Part shown: piece by piece, positions 50,299 through 59,196 of the stretch
Layout: each line of letters begins with the position of its first letter
Position numbering within the stretch: position 1 is the stretch's first letter
DNA from: Halococcus qingdaonensis
GTDB taxonomy: Archaea; Halobacteriota; Halobacteria; Halobacteriales; Halococcaceae
Length of the DNA: 64,000 bases
NCBI RefSeq assembly: GCF_024508235.1
Contig: NZ_CP101943.1
Location: forward strand, 868,001 to 932,000
Direction of reading: 5' to 3'
The notes under the pieces: generated by a model
Seen by the model: the letters and a program-made list of their open reading frames with translations, nothing else
Databases searched by the model: none
Told to the model about the DNA's origin: nothing
Translations under genes and position numbers: made by a program

Positions 50299-50798
50299 GA
50301 ATCGGTATCGGCGTCAGCACCGGCATCAGCATCGGTATCGGTATCAGCATCGGCATCGTCGACGTTCGAACGCTTCGGCACGCGGACGGTGAGAACGGGG
50401 GCTTCCGAGGTACGGACGACGCGCTCGGCGACGCTTCCCAGGAGGAGACGATCGATGCCACCGCGGCCGTGCGTGCCCATCACGATGAGATCACAGTCGC
50501 TCTCGTCGGCGTAGTCGACGATCTCGGCGCTCGGGCGGCCATCGAGTAGGACGCGTTCGGTGAGGCGATCGCCCGCGTGCTCTGCGGCCCGATCGAGCGC
50601 CGCCTCGCCCTGCTCGTTCATCATCGCGTCCAGCCCGCCGATGGCGGTATCGCCCGGTAGCCCGGTGTAACCTGCCGTGTTGATGACGTACAGCGCGTGG
50701 AGTTCGGCATCGTGCGCCGCGGCGAGGGCGGTGGCATGCTCCAGGACGGTGTCGACCTCCGGCGAGCCGTCGGTCGGCACGAGAATGCGCTCGTACAT
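50295..50798 (-). CDS. Universal stress protein with Asp-repeat tail
   Basis: 167 residues. USP fold: MYERILVPTDGSPEVDTVLE, HALYVIN strand, and the ATP-binding GTHGRGGIDRLLLGSVAERV (G-x2-G-x9-G-S pattern), with RTSEAPVLTVR at the end. Residues from about 147 form a tail of Asp alternating with Ala/Thr (DADADTDTDADAGADADTDS), coded by imperfect six-base units (50299-50362). The tail may vary in length between strains. Confidence 0.9.
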   Translation of the reverse strand: MYERILVPTDGSPEVDTVLEHATALAAAHDAELHALYVINTAGYTGLPGDTAIGGLDAMMNEQGEAALDRAAEHAGDRLTERVLLDGRPSAEIVDYADESDCDLIVMGTHGRGGIDRLLLGSVAERVVRTSEAPVLTVRVPKRSNVDDADADTDTDADAGADADTDS

Positions 50799-50823
50799 AC
50801 GTCAGCGTTCGCACCAGTTCGTG

Positions 50824-51858
50824 TTAACTGTTGGCACCGGGATCGGCAGGGAGCACCATCCGTTCGACATCGCTCACGCCCGCCCGACGGACCACTGCCC
50901 GTACCGGATCGCGTGCGCCGGCGAGATTATGAGAGTCACTGTCAAGTACGCACAACCGCGCTGTGTTGCCCGTCTCGATGGCCACGTCCATGTCGAGGAG
51001 TGCCGCGCCGTTGATCGTCGCCATCCGCAGGATCTCGTGGGCCGAGAGGTCGGTGAGTTTCGCGGTGAACTCCATCTCGCGGAACATCGAGGCGCTGTTG
51101 AGCATCGCGTTGTCGGTCCCGAGCGCCACGGTCGTGTGCTCGGCGAGCTCGGCGATTGGCGGGAGGCCGACACCGGTCACGAGGTTCGAGCGGGGGCAGA
51201 CGACGACCGGCCAGCCCTCCTCGTCGAGCCGGTCGAGATGGTCCGATTGGGCGTAGACCATGTGGACGAGGAAGTCGGGATCGAGTTCGAACGCCGCGTC
51301 GATGTCGTCGGCATCGCGCTCGCCGGCGTGGATGCCAAACAGTTTTTCTGCCTCGCGTGTCGCCTCGCGCTCGTCGGCGAAGTCGGCGTCGCGTGCGCCG
51401 CTCGCGCCGAACCCGTCGCTGGCATCCATCGCCGCGATCGACTCGCGGCCGAGCACCGTCGCGTCGACGGGCACGTCGGCAAGCGCGTCCTCGATCGCGC
51501 GCACACCGTCGACGCCACCCTCGCGGAACTCGCAGAAGGCGGCCGTCCCACCGTCGTGCATGAACTGGATCGTGCGCTCCATCGCGGCGACGAGCTCCTC
51601 GTGGCTCGCCGCCCTGAGCAGGCGGTGTTTCAGCCCGTCGGGGGGTGCGACGAGTTCGTCGAGGCTCAGTCCGCCGCCGGCCTCCTTGGCGATCGAGTCG
51701 CCGATGTGGGTGTGGGCGTTGACGAATGCCGGCGAGACGATCCGGTCGGCGTCGGTCGCGGTCTCCTCGATGGCTTCGATGCGGCCGTCCTCGACGACGA
51801 TGCGCCCCTCGATCGGCTCGAACTCGTGGCCCCTGAGTATCGTGCCCTCGATTTCCAT
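50824..51858 (-). CDS. Amidohydrolase (metal-dependent deaminase-like)
   Basis: 344 residues from ATG at 51856-51858. SPAFVNAHTHIGDS has the H-x-H metal pair; KLFGIHAGERDADD the next His; LVHMVYAQSDHLD the following; LGTDNAMLNS the catalytic Asp. The closest families are cytosine/guanine deaminase, atrazine-chlorohydrolase-like and N-acyl-D-amino-acid deacylases. The substrate is not deducible. Divergent from nothing coding; copy F follows upstream. Confidence 0.87.
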   Translation of the reverse strand: MEIEGTILRGHEFEPIEGRIVVEDGRIEAIEETATDADRIVSPAFVNAHTHIGDSIAKEAGGGLSLDELVAPPDGLKHRLLRAASHEELVAAMERTIQFMHDGGTAAFCEFREGGVDGVRAIEDALADVPVDATVLGRESIAAMDASDGFGASGARDADFADEREATREAEKLFGIHAGERDADDIDAAFELDPDFLVHMVYAQSDHLDRLDEEGWPVVVCPRSNLVTGVGLPPIAELAEHTTVALGTDNAMLNSASMFREMEFTAKLTDLSAHEILRMATINGAALLDMDVAIETGNTARLCVLDSDSHNLAGARDPVRAVVRRAGVSDVERMVLPADPGANS

Positions 51859-51904
51859 GTCCGCGTTCGGTCGGCGTTCATCTTGAATCGTACTGTCGTT
51901 GGCG

Positions 51905-52255
51905 CTCAAATTTTCACCATTGTGGTCGGCGCGCGCTCGTGCTCGTGTGCGAACGAAGTGAGCATCGAGCGCGAACACTGCGCGAGGGATGAGCGAACGA
52001 GCGTAGCGAGTGAGCGAGTCGGTTGGGGAGGAATGTGGTCGTCGTGGTGCGGTAGTGGGAGTGGTCGCATCCGCGCGAACGAACGTGAGCGCGGTTCACC
52101 GTGAGCGAGGCCGAAGGCCGAGTGAACGGATCTTTTTAGTCCACTGGAAGACTCGCTTCGCTCGTCTTCCAAGCTCTGCCTCACTTCGTTCGGCAGAACA
52201 GGTTTTTACTCGTCGCGCGCTCCGCGCGCACCCGCCGAGCAGAAAAGTGGGACGA
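51905..52255. repeat. Dispersed intergenic repeat, copy F
   Basis: Non-coding region between the divergent starts of the amidohydrolase (minus) and GT-C gene (plus). Blocks: GTGGTGCGG, GTGGTCGCATCCGCGCGAAC (52061-52080), GTGAGCGCGGTTCACCG, GATCTTTTTAGTCCA, GGTTTTTACTCG. TGGAAGAC (from 52145) pairs with GTCTTCCA (52164-52171) around an 11-base loop. It shares these blocks with copies B and H and has the same orientation. Confidence 0.75.
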
Positions 52256-52290
52256 AAGCCATTAACGGCCCCCGCGTACATCTGGGTGCG

Positions 52291-53679
52291 ATGGCCGGTG
52301 GTCAGCGTCGTGCGTCGTTGTTTTCGCTGCGTGAGATCCTCGCCATCGGGTGGGTGACGACCGCGACGGTAGTGTTCTTCAACGTCTTTCTCAAGTACGT
52401 CAACGGTCAGTTGCTCGGCAACGCCCGCGGTGTGCCGGAGTTCTGGCCGGTCAGCATCTTCGCGTTTCGGATCGGTCGGTTGCGTCCCGACTGGGCGATA
52501 CCGACACTGATCGCCGCGGTCGTCGTGCTCGCGCTGACCGTGGCGTATCTCCGTCGCGGTGGCACCAGCATCGTGCCGATCGTCGTCGCCGGGCTCGTGC
52601 TGGTAGTGCTCACGAATCTGCTGCACGGGATCAACCACGGGTTCGTCGCACCGCTGGCCACGCGCGAGGGCTACTATCAGCTCGCGCCGCAGGTCGTCGA
52701 TCCACTCGCGTTCGTCGGGAGCTACGAGGCGAACCAGCTGTCCTACGTCGTCCACGCGAAGACCCATCCGCCGGGTGCGGTGCTCACGTTCACGTTTCTC
52801 GCCGGGCTGTTCGGCTCGCGTGCGGCCGTCGCGGTCGTTGTCGCGCTCGTCTCGCTACCGACCTCGGCGTATCTGTTCTATCGACTGATCGGGACGTACT
52901 ACCGACGGAGCGTCGCCCGGTACACCACGCTGTTGTTCGTGCTCCTCCCGGCGGTACAGATCTATTATCTGGCCTCGCTCGACGCGCTCATCACGACGCT
53001 GGTGCTCGCCACGATCTATCTGTTCACCCGCGAGTCGCGATGGACGACCCTCTGTGCGTTCGTCCCGCTGCTCGTCGTTTCCTTTCAACTATTCTTGTTC
53101 GTCTTCGTGCTCCCCGTGCTCGCGGGGATCGCGTTCTTCCGGCGGGAGAAGATGGCCCCGCTAGTGGGGATCGTCATCGGGATCGGTGGGTTCTACCTGC
53201 TCGTCGACGCAACGCTCGGCTATAACTACCTTGAGAGTTTTCTCATCGCCTCGAACCAGCAGAACCCCGGCGGGTTCATGCTGCTGGCCGAGCCGGCGCG
53301 CTACGTCCTCACCCGGTTCGAGGACGTCGCCGAGCTCGCGCTGTTCCTCACGCCGTTTCTGTGTCTGCTCGTCGCACACGGGCTGGGCGCGCTCTGGAGG
53401 GACGTGGGTGGTCAACGACTCGCGACGAACACCCGCGAGCGCGAGCCGTTCGTGATGGCCGGGGTCGCCCTCGTCGGGTTCGCGGCACTGCTCGCGGCGG
53501 GCGTCTATCACACCGGCGAGACCGCCCGCGGCGCGATGTATCTCTACCCCTTCCTCTTGCTCCCGGTCGCGGCCGCCATCGATCGCATCGACGCGACGTG
53601 GCGCGCGAAGGGGCTGCTCGCGGCGGCGGTGTTCGGCCAGTCGCTCGTGATGCAGCTGATCGGCAACTACCTCTGGTGA
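52291..53679 (+). CDS. GT-C-fold membrane glycosyltransferase-like protein
   Basis: 462 residues with about eleven membrane helices. A conserved loop, VVHAKTHPPGAVLT, resembles the substrate-binding region of GT39/GT87-type polyprenyl-sugar enzymes, as does AARGAMYLYPFLLLP near the C terminus. The catalytic Asp is probably in the first extracytoplasmic loop, but I cannot single it out. It would glycosylate surface protein or lipid from a lipid-linked donor. Function inferred. Its stop overlaps the 3' end of the small gene on the opposite strand. Confidence 0.7.
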   Translation: MAGGQRRASLFSLREILAIGWVTTATVVFFNVFLKYVNGQLLGNARGVPEFWPVSIFAFRIGRLRPDWAIPTLIAAVVVLALTVAYLRRGGTSIVPIVVAGLVLVVLTNLLHGINHGFVAPLATREGYYQLAPQVVDPLAFVGSYEANQLSYVVHAKTHPPGAVLTFTFLAGLFGSRAAVAVVVALVSLPTSAYLFYRLIGTYYRRSVARYTTLLFVLLPAVQIYYLASLDALITTLVLATIYLFTRESRWTTLCAFVPLLVVSFQLFLFVFVLPVLAGIAFFRREKMAPLVGIVIGIGGFYLLVDATLGYNYLESFLIASNQQNPGGFMLLAEPARYVLTRFEDVAELALFLTPFLCLLVAHGLGALWRDVGGQRLATNTREREPFVMAGVALVGFAALLAAGVYHTGETARGAMYLYPFLLLPVAAAIDRIDATWRAKGLLAAAVFGQSLVMQLIGNYLW

Positions 53680-54137
53680 TCCTTCGCGCCGGTCAGGGGT
53701 TGCCGGGCGACGAGTGCGCAGTCGAACGCGGGCTGCTCGGCGAGATGGCGCACCACGAGGTGGCGGCGACTGCCGGTGAGACCTGACCGTTCGACGTCGT
53801 CGGCGGTGAACCGTTCGGGTAGCGACTCGTACAGTTGTCGCAGTTCATTGAAGTGGTCGAAGACTTTGCGGTGGCCGGACGAATCGGCATCGCGCCGTGC
53901 GACGACGTACGAGCCACCGGGGCGGTGGGTGCCGACGGTGTGGACGAACGCCCGGCGCTCGGTCAGCGCCCCGTCGAGTGCACGGCGCAGCGAGGCGGCG
54001 GTGTCCCTATCGAGTTCGTGCGAGCGCCCACCGAACGAGACGACGACCGTTTCGTCCGTCGTTCGAACCGTTACCTCATCGCCGGAGAATTTCTCGACCA
54101 GGAGCGTGCTGACTCCGTGCCATACGCACTCTGGACT
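53667..54137 (-). pseudogene. Haloarchaeal small protein with disrupted start
   Basis: A protein-like frame reads VEKFSGDEVTVRTTDETVVV, then RRALDGALTERRAFVHTVGT, FDHFNELRQLYESLPERFTA, RRHLVVRHLAEQPAFDCALV and ends ARQPLTGAKDHQR-stop (53667-53669). The compact pattern and codon use are those of a real conserved gene. However, the open region (stop to stop 53667-54140) contains no ATG or GTG near its beginning. The natural ATG at 54121-54123, with a TTTAAG box about 27 bp before it, is one base out of frame and stops after 15 codons. A single-base insertion, or a base-calling error, between 54098 and 54120 would explain this. Confidence 0.55.
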
Positions 54138-54270
54138 CTACAGTGACTTAAATCCTACCGACGGTTTCAGCGGTGGTTCGCCAGCGGCTATCCCGGCACG
54201 TCGATCGCGGACCATCAGCGGTGGTCCGGCGGATACCCGTGCTTTTGAGGCCGGCCGCTCTACCACGCTC

Positions 54271-54987
54271 ATGCGCATCCGTGGCGAGCGCGAGTGCAAG
54301 GACTGCGGGACGCGGTGGTCGTACTACGAGACTGGGACACCGGACTGCCCGAACTGCGGCAGCCTGCACAGCGTCGGCGTCGGCGATCGTGCTCAGCACA
54401 CCGCGAGCACGGCCACGCTCGATCTCTCGCCGGCGCGCAATCTGCTCGGCAATGGGGATGGAGACGTGCGCGCCGCGGCCGAACGCGCCGCCGAGGATTG
54501 CCGGACGTTTGCCCGCCAGCACGGCTTCATCGACGCGGGCGAGCTCGCGCCGCTCGACGAGACCTACGTCGGCGCACTCGAACTCCGCGCGGTCGCCGAC
54601 GAACTCGCGCGCGCGATGCGAACCAATGACGCCGAGGAGGGGTACTTTCTTGCACTACTGGGCGGCGTCGACGGCGGCGAACGCCCCACACCTGCCGAAG
54701 TCCCGGAATCGCTGCGGACGGCCCGCGGATTGGCCGCGGCGAAAGCCGTCCAGGAGTACCGCAGCGACGTAAGTTCGTATCTCGACGACCACCCCGACGA
54801 GGCAGCGCGATCGGCGTTCGGCACGCTCGGCGAGCACCGGAAACGGATCGAGGCGCTCAACGGCGACGTGCCGCCCGCAACCGCCGACCGCCTCGTTCGC
54901 GTCGCACGCGAACTGGGGGCCTACCTTCGAGAGGGCGACGAGAGTTCGCTCGTGACCGCCCGCGACCGCCTTTCACGACTCGGGTGA
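54271..54987 (+). CDS. Haloarchaeal zinc-ribbon protein with helical domain
   Basis: 238 residues. ATG at 54271 gives MRIRGERECKDCGTRWSYYE, then GTPDCPNCGSLHSVGVG: a TFIIB/rubredoxin-like C4 ribbon. From about 55 to the end the protein is helical and acidic (ARNLLGNGDGDVRAAAERAA, ELARAMRTNDAEEGYFLALL), with no motif I can name. The architecture recurs in haloarchaea; RNA or DNA contact by the ribbon is plausible. Divergent from the disrupted gene (148 bp). Confidence 0.78.
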   Translation: MRIRGERECKDCGTRWSYYETGTPDCPNCGSLHSVGVGDRAQHTASTATLDLSPARNLLGNGDGDVRAAAERAAEDCRTFARQHGFIDAGELAPLDETYVGALELRAVADELARAMRTNDAEEGYFLALLGGVDGGERPTPAEVPESLRTARGLAAAKAVQEYRSDVSSYLDDHPDEAARSAFGTLGEHRKRIEALNGDVPPATADRLVRVARELGAYLREGDESSLVTARDRLSRLG

Positions 54988-55142
54988 GTCGGTACCGAGC
55001 CGCGTTATCGTTTCATTACCGTCCGCTGAGTGGTGACAGTATCCATGTCAGCGCAGAACCCTCATCACGCCTGCTATCCGTGCACAGGCAGTGATCTGGA
55101 TAAGTAGACAGCCTTTTAGTATTGTATTGCTTAAGAGTAGGT

Positions 55143-55817
55143 GTGTCTGATAGCACGGATAGGTTCGGGAGACGTACGTTTCTGTACGGTGCGGGAAGTA
55201 TCACGCTCACGAGCGTGCTCGCTGGCTGTAGTGGCGGTTCGAGCGGCGACAACGGCTCCGGAAACGGAACGGGAACGGAGGGTGGGGCCGCCACGGAGGC
55301 CGCAACCGACACCGCAGCAAACGCCGAGAGTGGGACCGAACTGACGGACAGCGATACCGAAACCGACACTGATTCCGAAACGGAAACGGACGCCGACACA
55401 GAAACGGACGCCGATACTGACACCGGAACTGAAACCGAGGAGTCGGAAACGGACGATGACGACGAAAACTACGGGGGTCGCGATTCCGAGCGTCTGACGT
55501 ACGGCGAGATTCGGCAGCAGCCGCCGAGCACGCTGGACAATCTCAACCAGGAGTACGTCGAGCTCATCAACGCGAGCGGATCGACGATCGATCTCTCGGG
55601 CTACACTCTCACCTACGGCGACGGCGCGAAGTATACCTTCGATGATGGTTTCCAACTCGACGTCGATCAGCCCGTCACCGTCCACACCGGTAGTGGCGAT
55701 GACAGCGATACCGACGTCTACGTCGGTCGCGACGAGGTCGCCCTGGACTATCAGGGCCCCGATAAGGTCACGGTGAAGAACGCGGACGGTACCGTCGTGC
55801 TCGAAGCGACCGTCTGA
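55143..55817 (+). CDS. Tat lipoprotein with lamin-tail-like domain
   Basis: 224 residues from GTG at 55143 (VSDSTDRFGRRTFLYGAG), twin arginine, then lipobox LAGC. A low-complexity spacer of Asp/Glu/Thr follows (to about 117), then a beta-sandwich: EYVELINASGSTIDLSGYTL, YTFDDGFQLDVDQPVTVHTG, VALDYQGPDKVTVKNADGTV. This is an intermediate-filament lamin-tail (LTD) domain, often extracellular and found in nucleases and surface proteins. It is exposed on the cell surface. Long in-frame TTG starts upstream are not preferred, because the twin arginine would be too far inside. Confidence 0.8.
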   Translation: MSDSTDRFGRRTFLYGAGSITLTSVLAGCSGGSSGDNGSGNGTGTEGGAATEAATDTAANAESGTELTDSDTETDTDSETETDADTETDADTDTGTETEESETDDDDENYGGRDSERLTYGEIRQQPPSTLDNLNQEYVELINASGSTIDLSGYTLTYGDGAKYTFDDGFQLDVDQPVTVHTGSGDDSDTDVYVGRDEVALDYQGPDKVTVKNADGTVVLEATV

Positions 55818-55826
55818 ACGGGTTTC

Positions 55827-56720
55827 TTACGGCAGGGAGACGTCGACGTCTTCCTGTTGGCTCGCAGCTTTCACGGTGTTGTAGAGCAGCATTGCGCGCG
55901 TCATCGGGCCGACGCCACCCGGAACGGGCGTAATGACACTCGCTTTCTCCTTCGCCGAGTCGAACTCGACATCGCCGACGAGTTCGTACCCCTTCTCAGT
56001 GTCGGCATCGACGCGGTTGACGCCGACATCGATCACCGTCGTGCCTTCCGAGAGCATCGAACCGTCGACGAGTTCGGGTGCGCCGACCGCCGCGACGACG
56101 ATGTCCGCTCGCCGGGTCTTTTCGGCGAGGTCCTGTGTTCGGGAGTGACAGACGGTGACGGTGGCGTTGCCGCCATCGGTCTTCTGGACGAGGAGGTTCG
56201 CGAGCGGCTTGCCGACGATGCGCGAGCGCCCGACGATGGTGACGTCCTTCCCTTCGGGATCGACGTCGGCCGCGTCGAGCAGTTTCTGCACGCCGTGTGG
56301 CGTACAGGGTTTGAATCGGGCGTCGCCGGCGACGAGCCGGCCGACGTTCTCGGGGTGGAACCCGTCGACGTCCTTTCCTGGGTCGATGCGCCGAATGACC
56401 TCGCGGTAGTCGATCTGGTTGGGCACCGGATCTTGGACGAGATAGCCGTGAACACTCGAATCGTCGTTGAGGTCGTCGATCGTGTCGTACAGCTCGTCGG
56501 GTGCGGCGTCGCCATCGAGTTCGACGTGGATGCCGTTCATCCCGATCTCCTCGCAGTCGCGCTGTTTCATCGAGACGTAGGTCTCGCTCGCGGGGTCGTC
56601 GCCGACCAGCACCGTCGCGAGTCCGGGCGTGACGCCCGCATCGTCGAGCGTGTCGACGCAGTTCTCGAGATCGGCGCGAATCCCGTCGGCGACGGCGTTG
56701 CCGTCGATGACGTTCGTCAT
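55827..56720 (-). CDS. folD: Methylenetetrahydrofolate dehydrogenase/cyclohydrolase
   Basis: 297 residues. Bifunctional one-carbon enzyme: YVSMKQRDCEEIGMNG with the catalytic Lys, DGFHPENVGRLVAGDARFKP, PCTPHGVQKLL, GRSRIVGKPLANLL (NADP loop) and KEKASVITPVPGGVGPMTRA. All FolD signatures are present. With glyA 1.1 kb away on the same strand, this gives a folate-based C1 route. An SDR gene with a conspicuous operator lies between. Confidence 0.96.
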   Translation of the reverse strand: MTNVIDGNAVADGIRADLENCVDTLDDAGVTPGLATVLVGDDPASETYVSMKQRDCEEIGMNGIHVELDGDAAPDELYDTIDDLNDDSSVHGYLVQDPVPNQIDYREVIRRIDPGKDVDGFHPENVGRLVAGDARFKPCTPHGVQKLLDAADVDPEGKDVTIVGRSRIVGKPLANLLVQKTDGGNATVTVCHSRTQDLAEKTRRADIVVAAVGAPELVDGSMLSEGTTVIDVGVNRVDADTEKGYELVGDVEFDSAKEKASVITPVPGGVGPMTRAMLLYNTVKAASQQEDVDVSLP

Positions 56721-56822
56721 AGAGGGCAGCGGATTGCCGCACTAATCAACACTCGGGTCGAGTGATCCACACGCCTAACCGGCTCCCGATGCATCCGATA
56801 CGATGGATCGAAAGCATGATAT

Positions 56823-56844
56823 ATACTGAACGCTTATTCAGTAT
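56823..56844. promoter_or_regulatory. Palindromic operator at the SDR promoter
   Basis: ATACTGAA-CGCTTA-TTCAGTAT, eight perfect base pairs around a 6-base centre, ends 2 bp before ATG 56847. It is long enough to bind a TetR- or MarR-type dimer and overlaps the promoter region, so repression of the SDR gene is likely. TGAACG-x-TTCA-like sites are known for TetR-type lipid regulators; this similarity is only suggestive. Confidence 0.6.
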
Positions 56845-56846
56845 CG

Positions 56847-57620
56847 ATGGCAGACAGTACCAGTTTGAGCGGATTCGAGGACGCAGTCGCGATCGTGACC
56901 GGCGCGAGCTCGGGCATTGGCCGTGCATCGGCCGAGCGTTTCGCCGCCGAGGGCGCGAGCGTAGTCATCGCCGACGTCGACCGTGAGGGCGGCGAGGAGA
57001 CCGTCGAACGGATCGAGAACGACGGCGGCGAGGCGACGTTCGTCGACGTCGACGTCTCCGATGAGTCGTCGGTCGAGGCGATGGTCGAGGAGACCGTCGA
57101 CACCTACGGTGGGCTCGACATCGCGCACAACAACGCCGGCATCAGCCCGTCGTACGCGCCGACGGCCGACGTCTCGGTCGAGGACTGGGAGCAGGTGATC
57201 GACATCAACCTCACGGGCGTCTGGCAGTGTCTCAAGGCCGAACTCCCCGCGATGGTCGAGAGCGGCGGCGGTGCGATCGTCAACACCGCCTCGATCGGCG
57301 GGCTCGTCGCCAGCGGTAGCGCACCCTACACCGGCAGCAAACACGGTGTCGTCGGGCTCACGAAGACCGCCGCAGTCGAGTACGGTGGCCAGGGCGTTCG
57401 CGTCAACGCCATCTGTCCGGGCGTCGTCGAGACGCCGATGCAGCAGCAGGCGAGCGAGGACTCCACCGAGGCCGTCGACGCAGTCACCGAGGCGCAGGCA
57501 CTCAATTGGATGGCCGATCCCGCAGAGATCGCCAACGCCGCCGCGTGGCTCTGCTCCGACGAAGCCTCGTTCGTGACGGGCCACCCCCTCGCGGTCGACG
57601 GCGGACTGGTCGCCCAGTAA
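56847..57620 (+). CDS. Short-chain dehydrogenase (FabG/glucose-dehydrogenase-like)
   Basis: 257 residues. Classical SDR: AIVTGASSGIGRASAERFAA, HNNAGISP, NTASIGGLVASGSAPYTGSK (Ser, then Tyr-x-x-x-Lys), INAICPGVVETPM and the C-terminal SFVTGHPLAVDGGL. Length and signature fit FabG/3-hydroxyacyl or sugar dehydrogenases. The promoter palindrome argues for induction by a small ligand, perhaps the substrate class itself. Divergent from folD. Confidence 0.92.
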   Translation: MADSTSLSGFEDAVAIVTGASSGIGRASAERFAAEGASVVIADVDREGGEETVERIENDGGEATFVDVDVSDESSVEAMVEETVDTYGGLDIAHNNAGISPSYAPTADVSVEDWEQVIDINLTGVWQCLKAELPAMVESGGGAIVNTASIGGLVASGSAPYTGSKHGVVGLTKTAAVEYGGQGVRVNAICPGVVETPMQQQASEDSTEAVDAVTEAQALNWMADPAEIANAAAWLCSDEASFVTGHPLAVDGGLVAQ

Positions 57621-57824
57621 CCCTCACGGATCGGGCCGTACAGCACCGAGCGGGCGAACACGAATTCGCTATTATTTGCGTCACCCGAGCTACCGGTTAC
57701 TCACGAGTGTCGTTCCGACGAGGACTGTATCGCCGGCAGATGATGCTGGTCGGAATAGGGGTTCTCTCTCGTTTCGATATCCGGAACGATCCGCTGCCGA
57801 CGGAAAACAGTCGCTGAACGTGCG

Positions 57825-59069
57825 TCAGTACAGGGGGTGACGATCGACGAGTGCGTCCACGTCGGCCGAGACCTCCTCGCGGACGCCCTCGTCGTCGGGG
57901 GCATCGATGACGCGCGCAATGCAGTCGGCGACCTCCCGGCAGGCCTCGGCGTCGAAGCCACGGGTGGTGAGCGCGGGCGTGCCCGCACGAATCCCGCTGG
58001 CGACGAACGGGCTGCGGGTCTCGCCGGGCACCGTGTTCGCGTTGAGGACGATACCGGTCTCCTCCAGTGCCTCCTCCACTTCCTTGCCAGTCGTATCGGG
58101 GTGGGAATCGCGCAGATCACAGAGTACGAGGTGGGTGTCGGTCCCGCCGGAAACGAGCGAGAGCCCGTGCTCCTGCATGCGGTCGCCGAGCGCCTGGGCG
58201 TTCTCGACGACCTGATCGATGTAGTCGTCGAATCCAGGATCGAGCGCCTCGCCGAAGCCGACGGCCTTGCCCGCGACGTTGTGCATCAGCGGCCCGCCCT
58301 GCATGCCGGGGATGATCGCCGAATCGATGTCGTCGCCGTACTCCTCGCGGGCCATCACGATGCCGCCGCGGCCCGCACGGATCGTCTTGTGCGTGCTACC
58401 GGTGACGAAGTCCACGGTGCCGACGGGCGAGGGATGGGCTCCCGTCGCGACGAGACCGGTGATGTGGGCGATGTCGGCGAGATGGTAGGCGTCGACCGCA
58501 TCGGCGATCGCCTGGAAGCGCTCCCAGTCGATCTCGCGGGGGTAGGCCGAAAAGCCCGTGACGAGCATGTCGGGCTCGAACTCGTGGGCGTGGTCCTCGA
58601 TCTCGTCGAAGTCGAAGCGCCCCGTATCGGGGTCGACTTCGTAATGTTCGACGTCGTAGACCTTCCCGGCGAAGTTCATCGGGTGGCCGTGTGAGAGGTG
58701 GCCGCCATGTGAAAGGTCGAGCGAGAGGATCTTGTCGCCGGGTTCGAGCGCGGCGTGGTAGACGGCCATGTTCGCCTGCGAGCCGGCGTGGGGCTGGACG
58801 TTGACGTACTCGGCCTCCCAGAGCTCCTTCGCGCGGTCGATGGCCAGCTGTTCGACCTCGTCGGCGTACTCGCAGCCGCCGTAGTAGCGCGAACCAGGGT
58901 AGCCCTCGGCGTACTTGTTGGTGAGCGCACTGCTCTGGGCCTCCATGACCGCCTCGCTGACGTGGTTCTCGCTCGCGATCATCGTCAGCGTCTCGCGCTG
59001 GCGGTCGACCTCGCCGGCGAGCGCGTCGGCGACTGCCGGATCCGTCTCGCGCACGTGCTCGTACTCCAT
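57825..59069 (-). CDS. glyA: Serine hydroxymethyltransferase
   Basis: 414 residues, start ATG at 59067-59069. PLP enzyme making glycine and methylene-THF from serine. MIASENHVSEAVMEAQSS, YPGSRYYGGCEYADEVEQLA, HAGSQANMAVYHAALEPGDK, DIAHITGLVATGAHPSP, and the PLP-lysine STHKTIRAGRGG are recognisable; the last differs from the bacterial TTHKTLRGPRGG by Ile and Ala. The rest fits. Works with folD in C1 metabolism. Confidence 0.96.
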   Translation of the reverse strand: MEYEHVRETDPAVADALAGEVDRQRETLTMIASENHVSEAVMEAQSSALTNKYAEGYPGSRYYGGCEYADEVEQLAIDRAKELWEAEYVNVQPHAGSQANMAVYHAALEPGDKILSLDLSHGGHLSHGHPMNFAGKVYDVEHYEVDPDTGRFDFDEIEDHAHEFEPDMLVTGFSAYPREIDWERFQAIADAVDAYHLADIAHITGLVATGAHPSPVGTVDFVTGSTHKTIRAGRGGIVMAREEYGDDIDSAIIPGMQGGPLMHNVAGKAVGFGEALDPGFDDYIDQVVENAQALGDRMQEHGLSLVSGGTDTHLVLCDLRDSHPDTTGKEVEEALEETGIVLNANTVPGETRSPFVASGIRAGTPALTTRGFDAEACREVADCIARVIDAPDDEGVREEVSADVDALVDRHPLY

Positions 59070-59196
59070 ACCCCGGTTCTCGGCCCCATCATCAATACAG
59101 TATCGGTACGGCAACGCTCAGCACGACCGCCGGCCGCCGCAAAACCGCCGCCACCGCAAACGCCGGGTCTTTTCCGACGGGGTGCGTGGCTCGGCC

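Noticed and set aside
50824..51978. N-terminal extension of the amidohydrolase to 51978
   Set aside because: The added residues run into the repeat region and lack family resemblance; MEIEGTILRG at 51858 fits.
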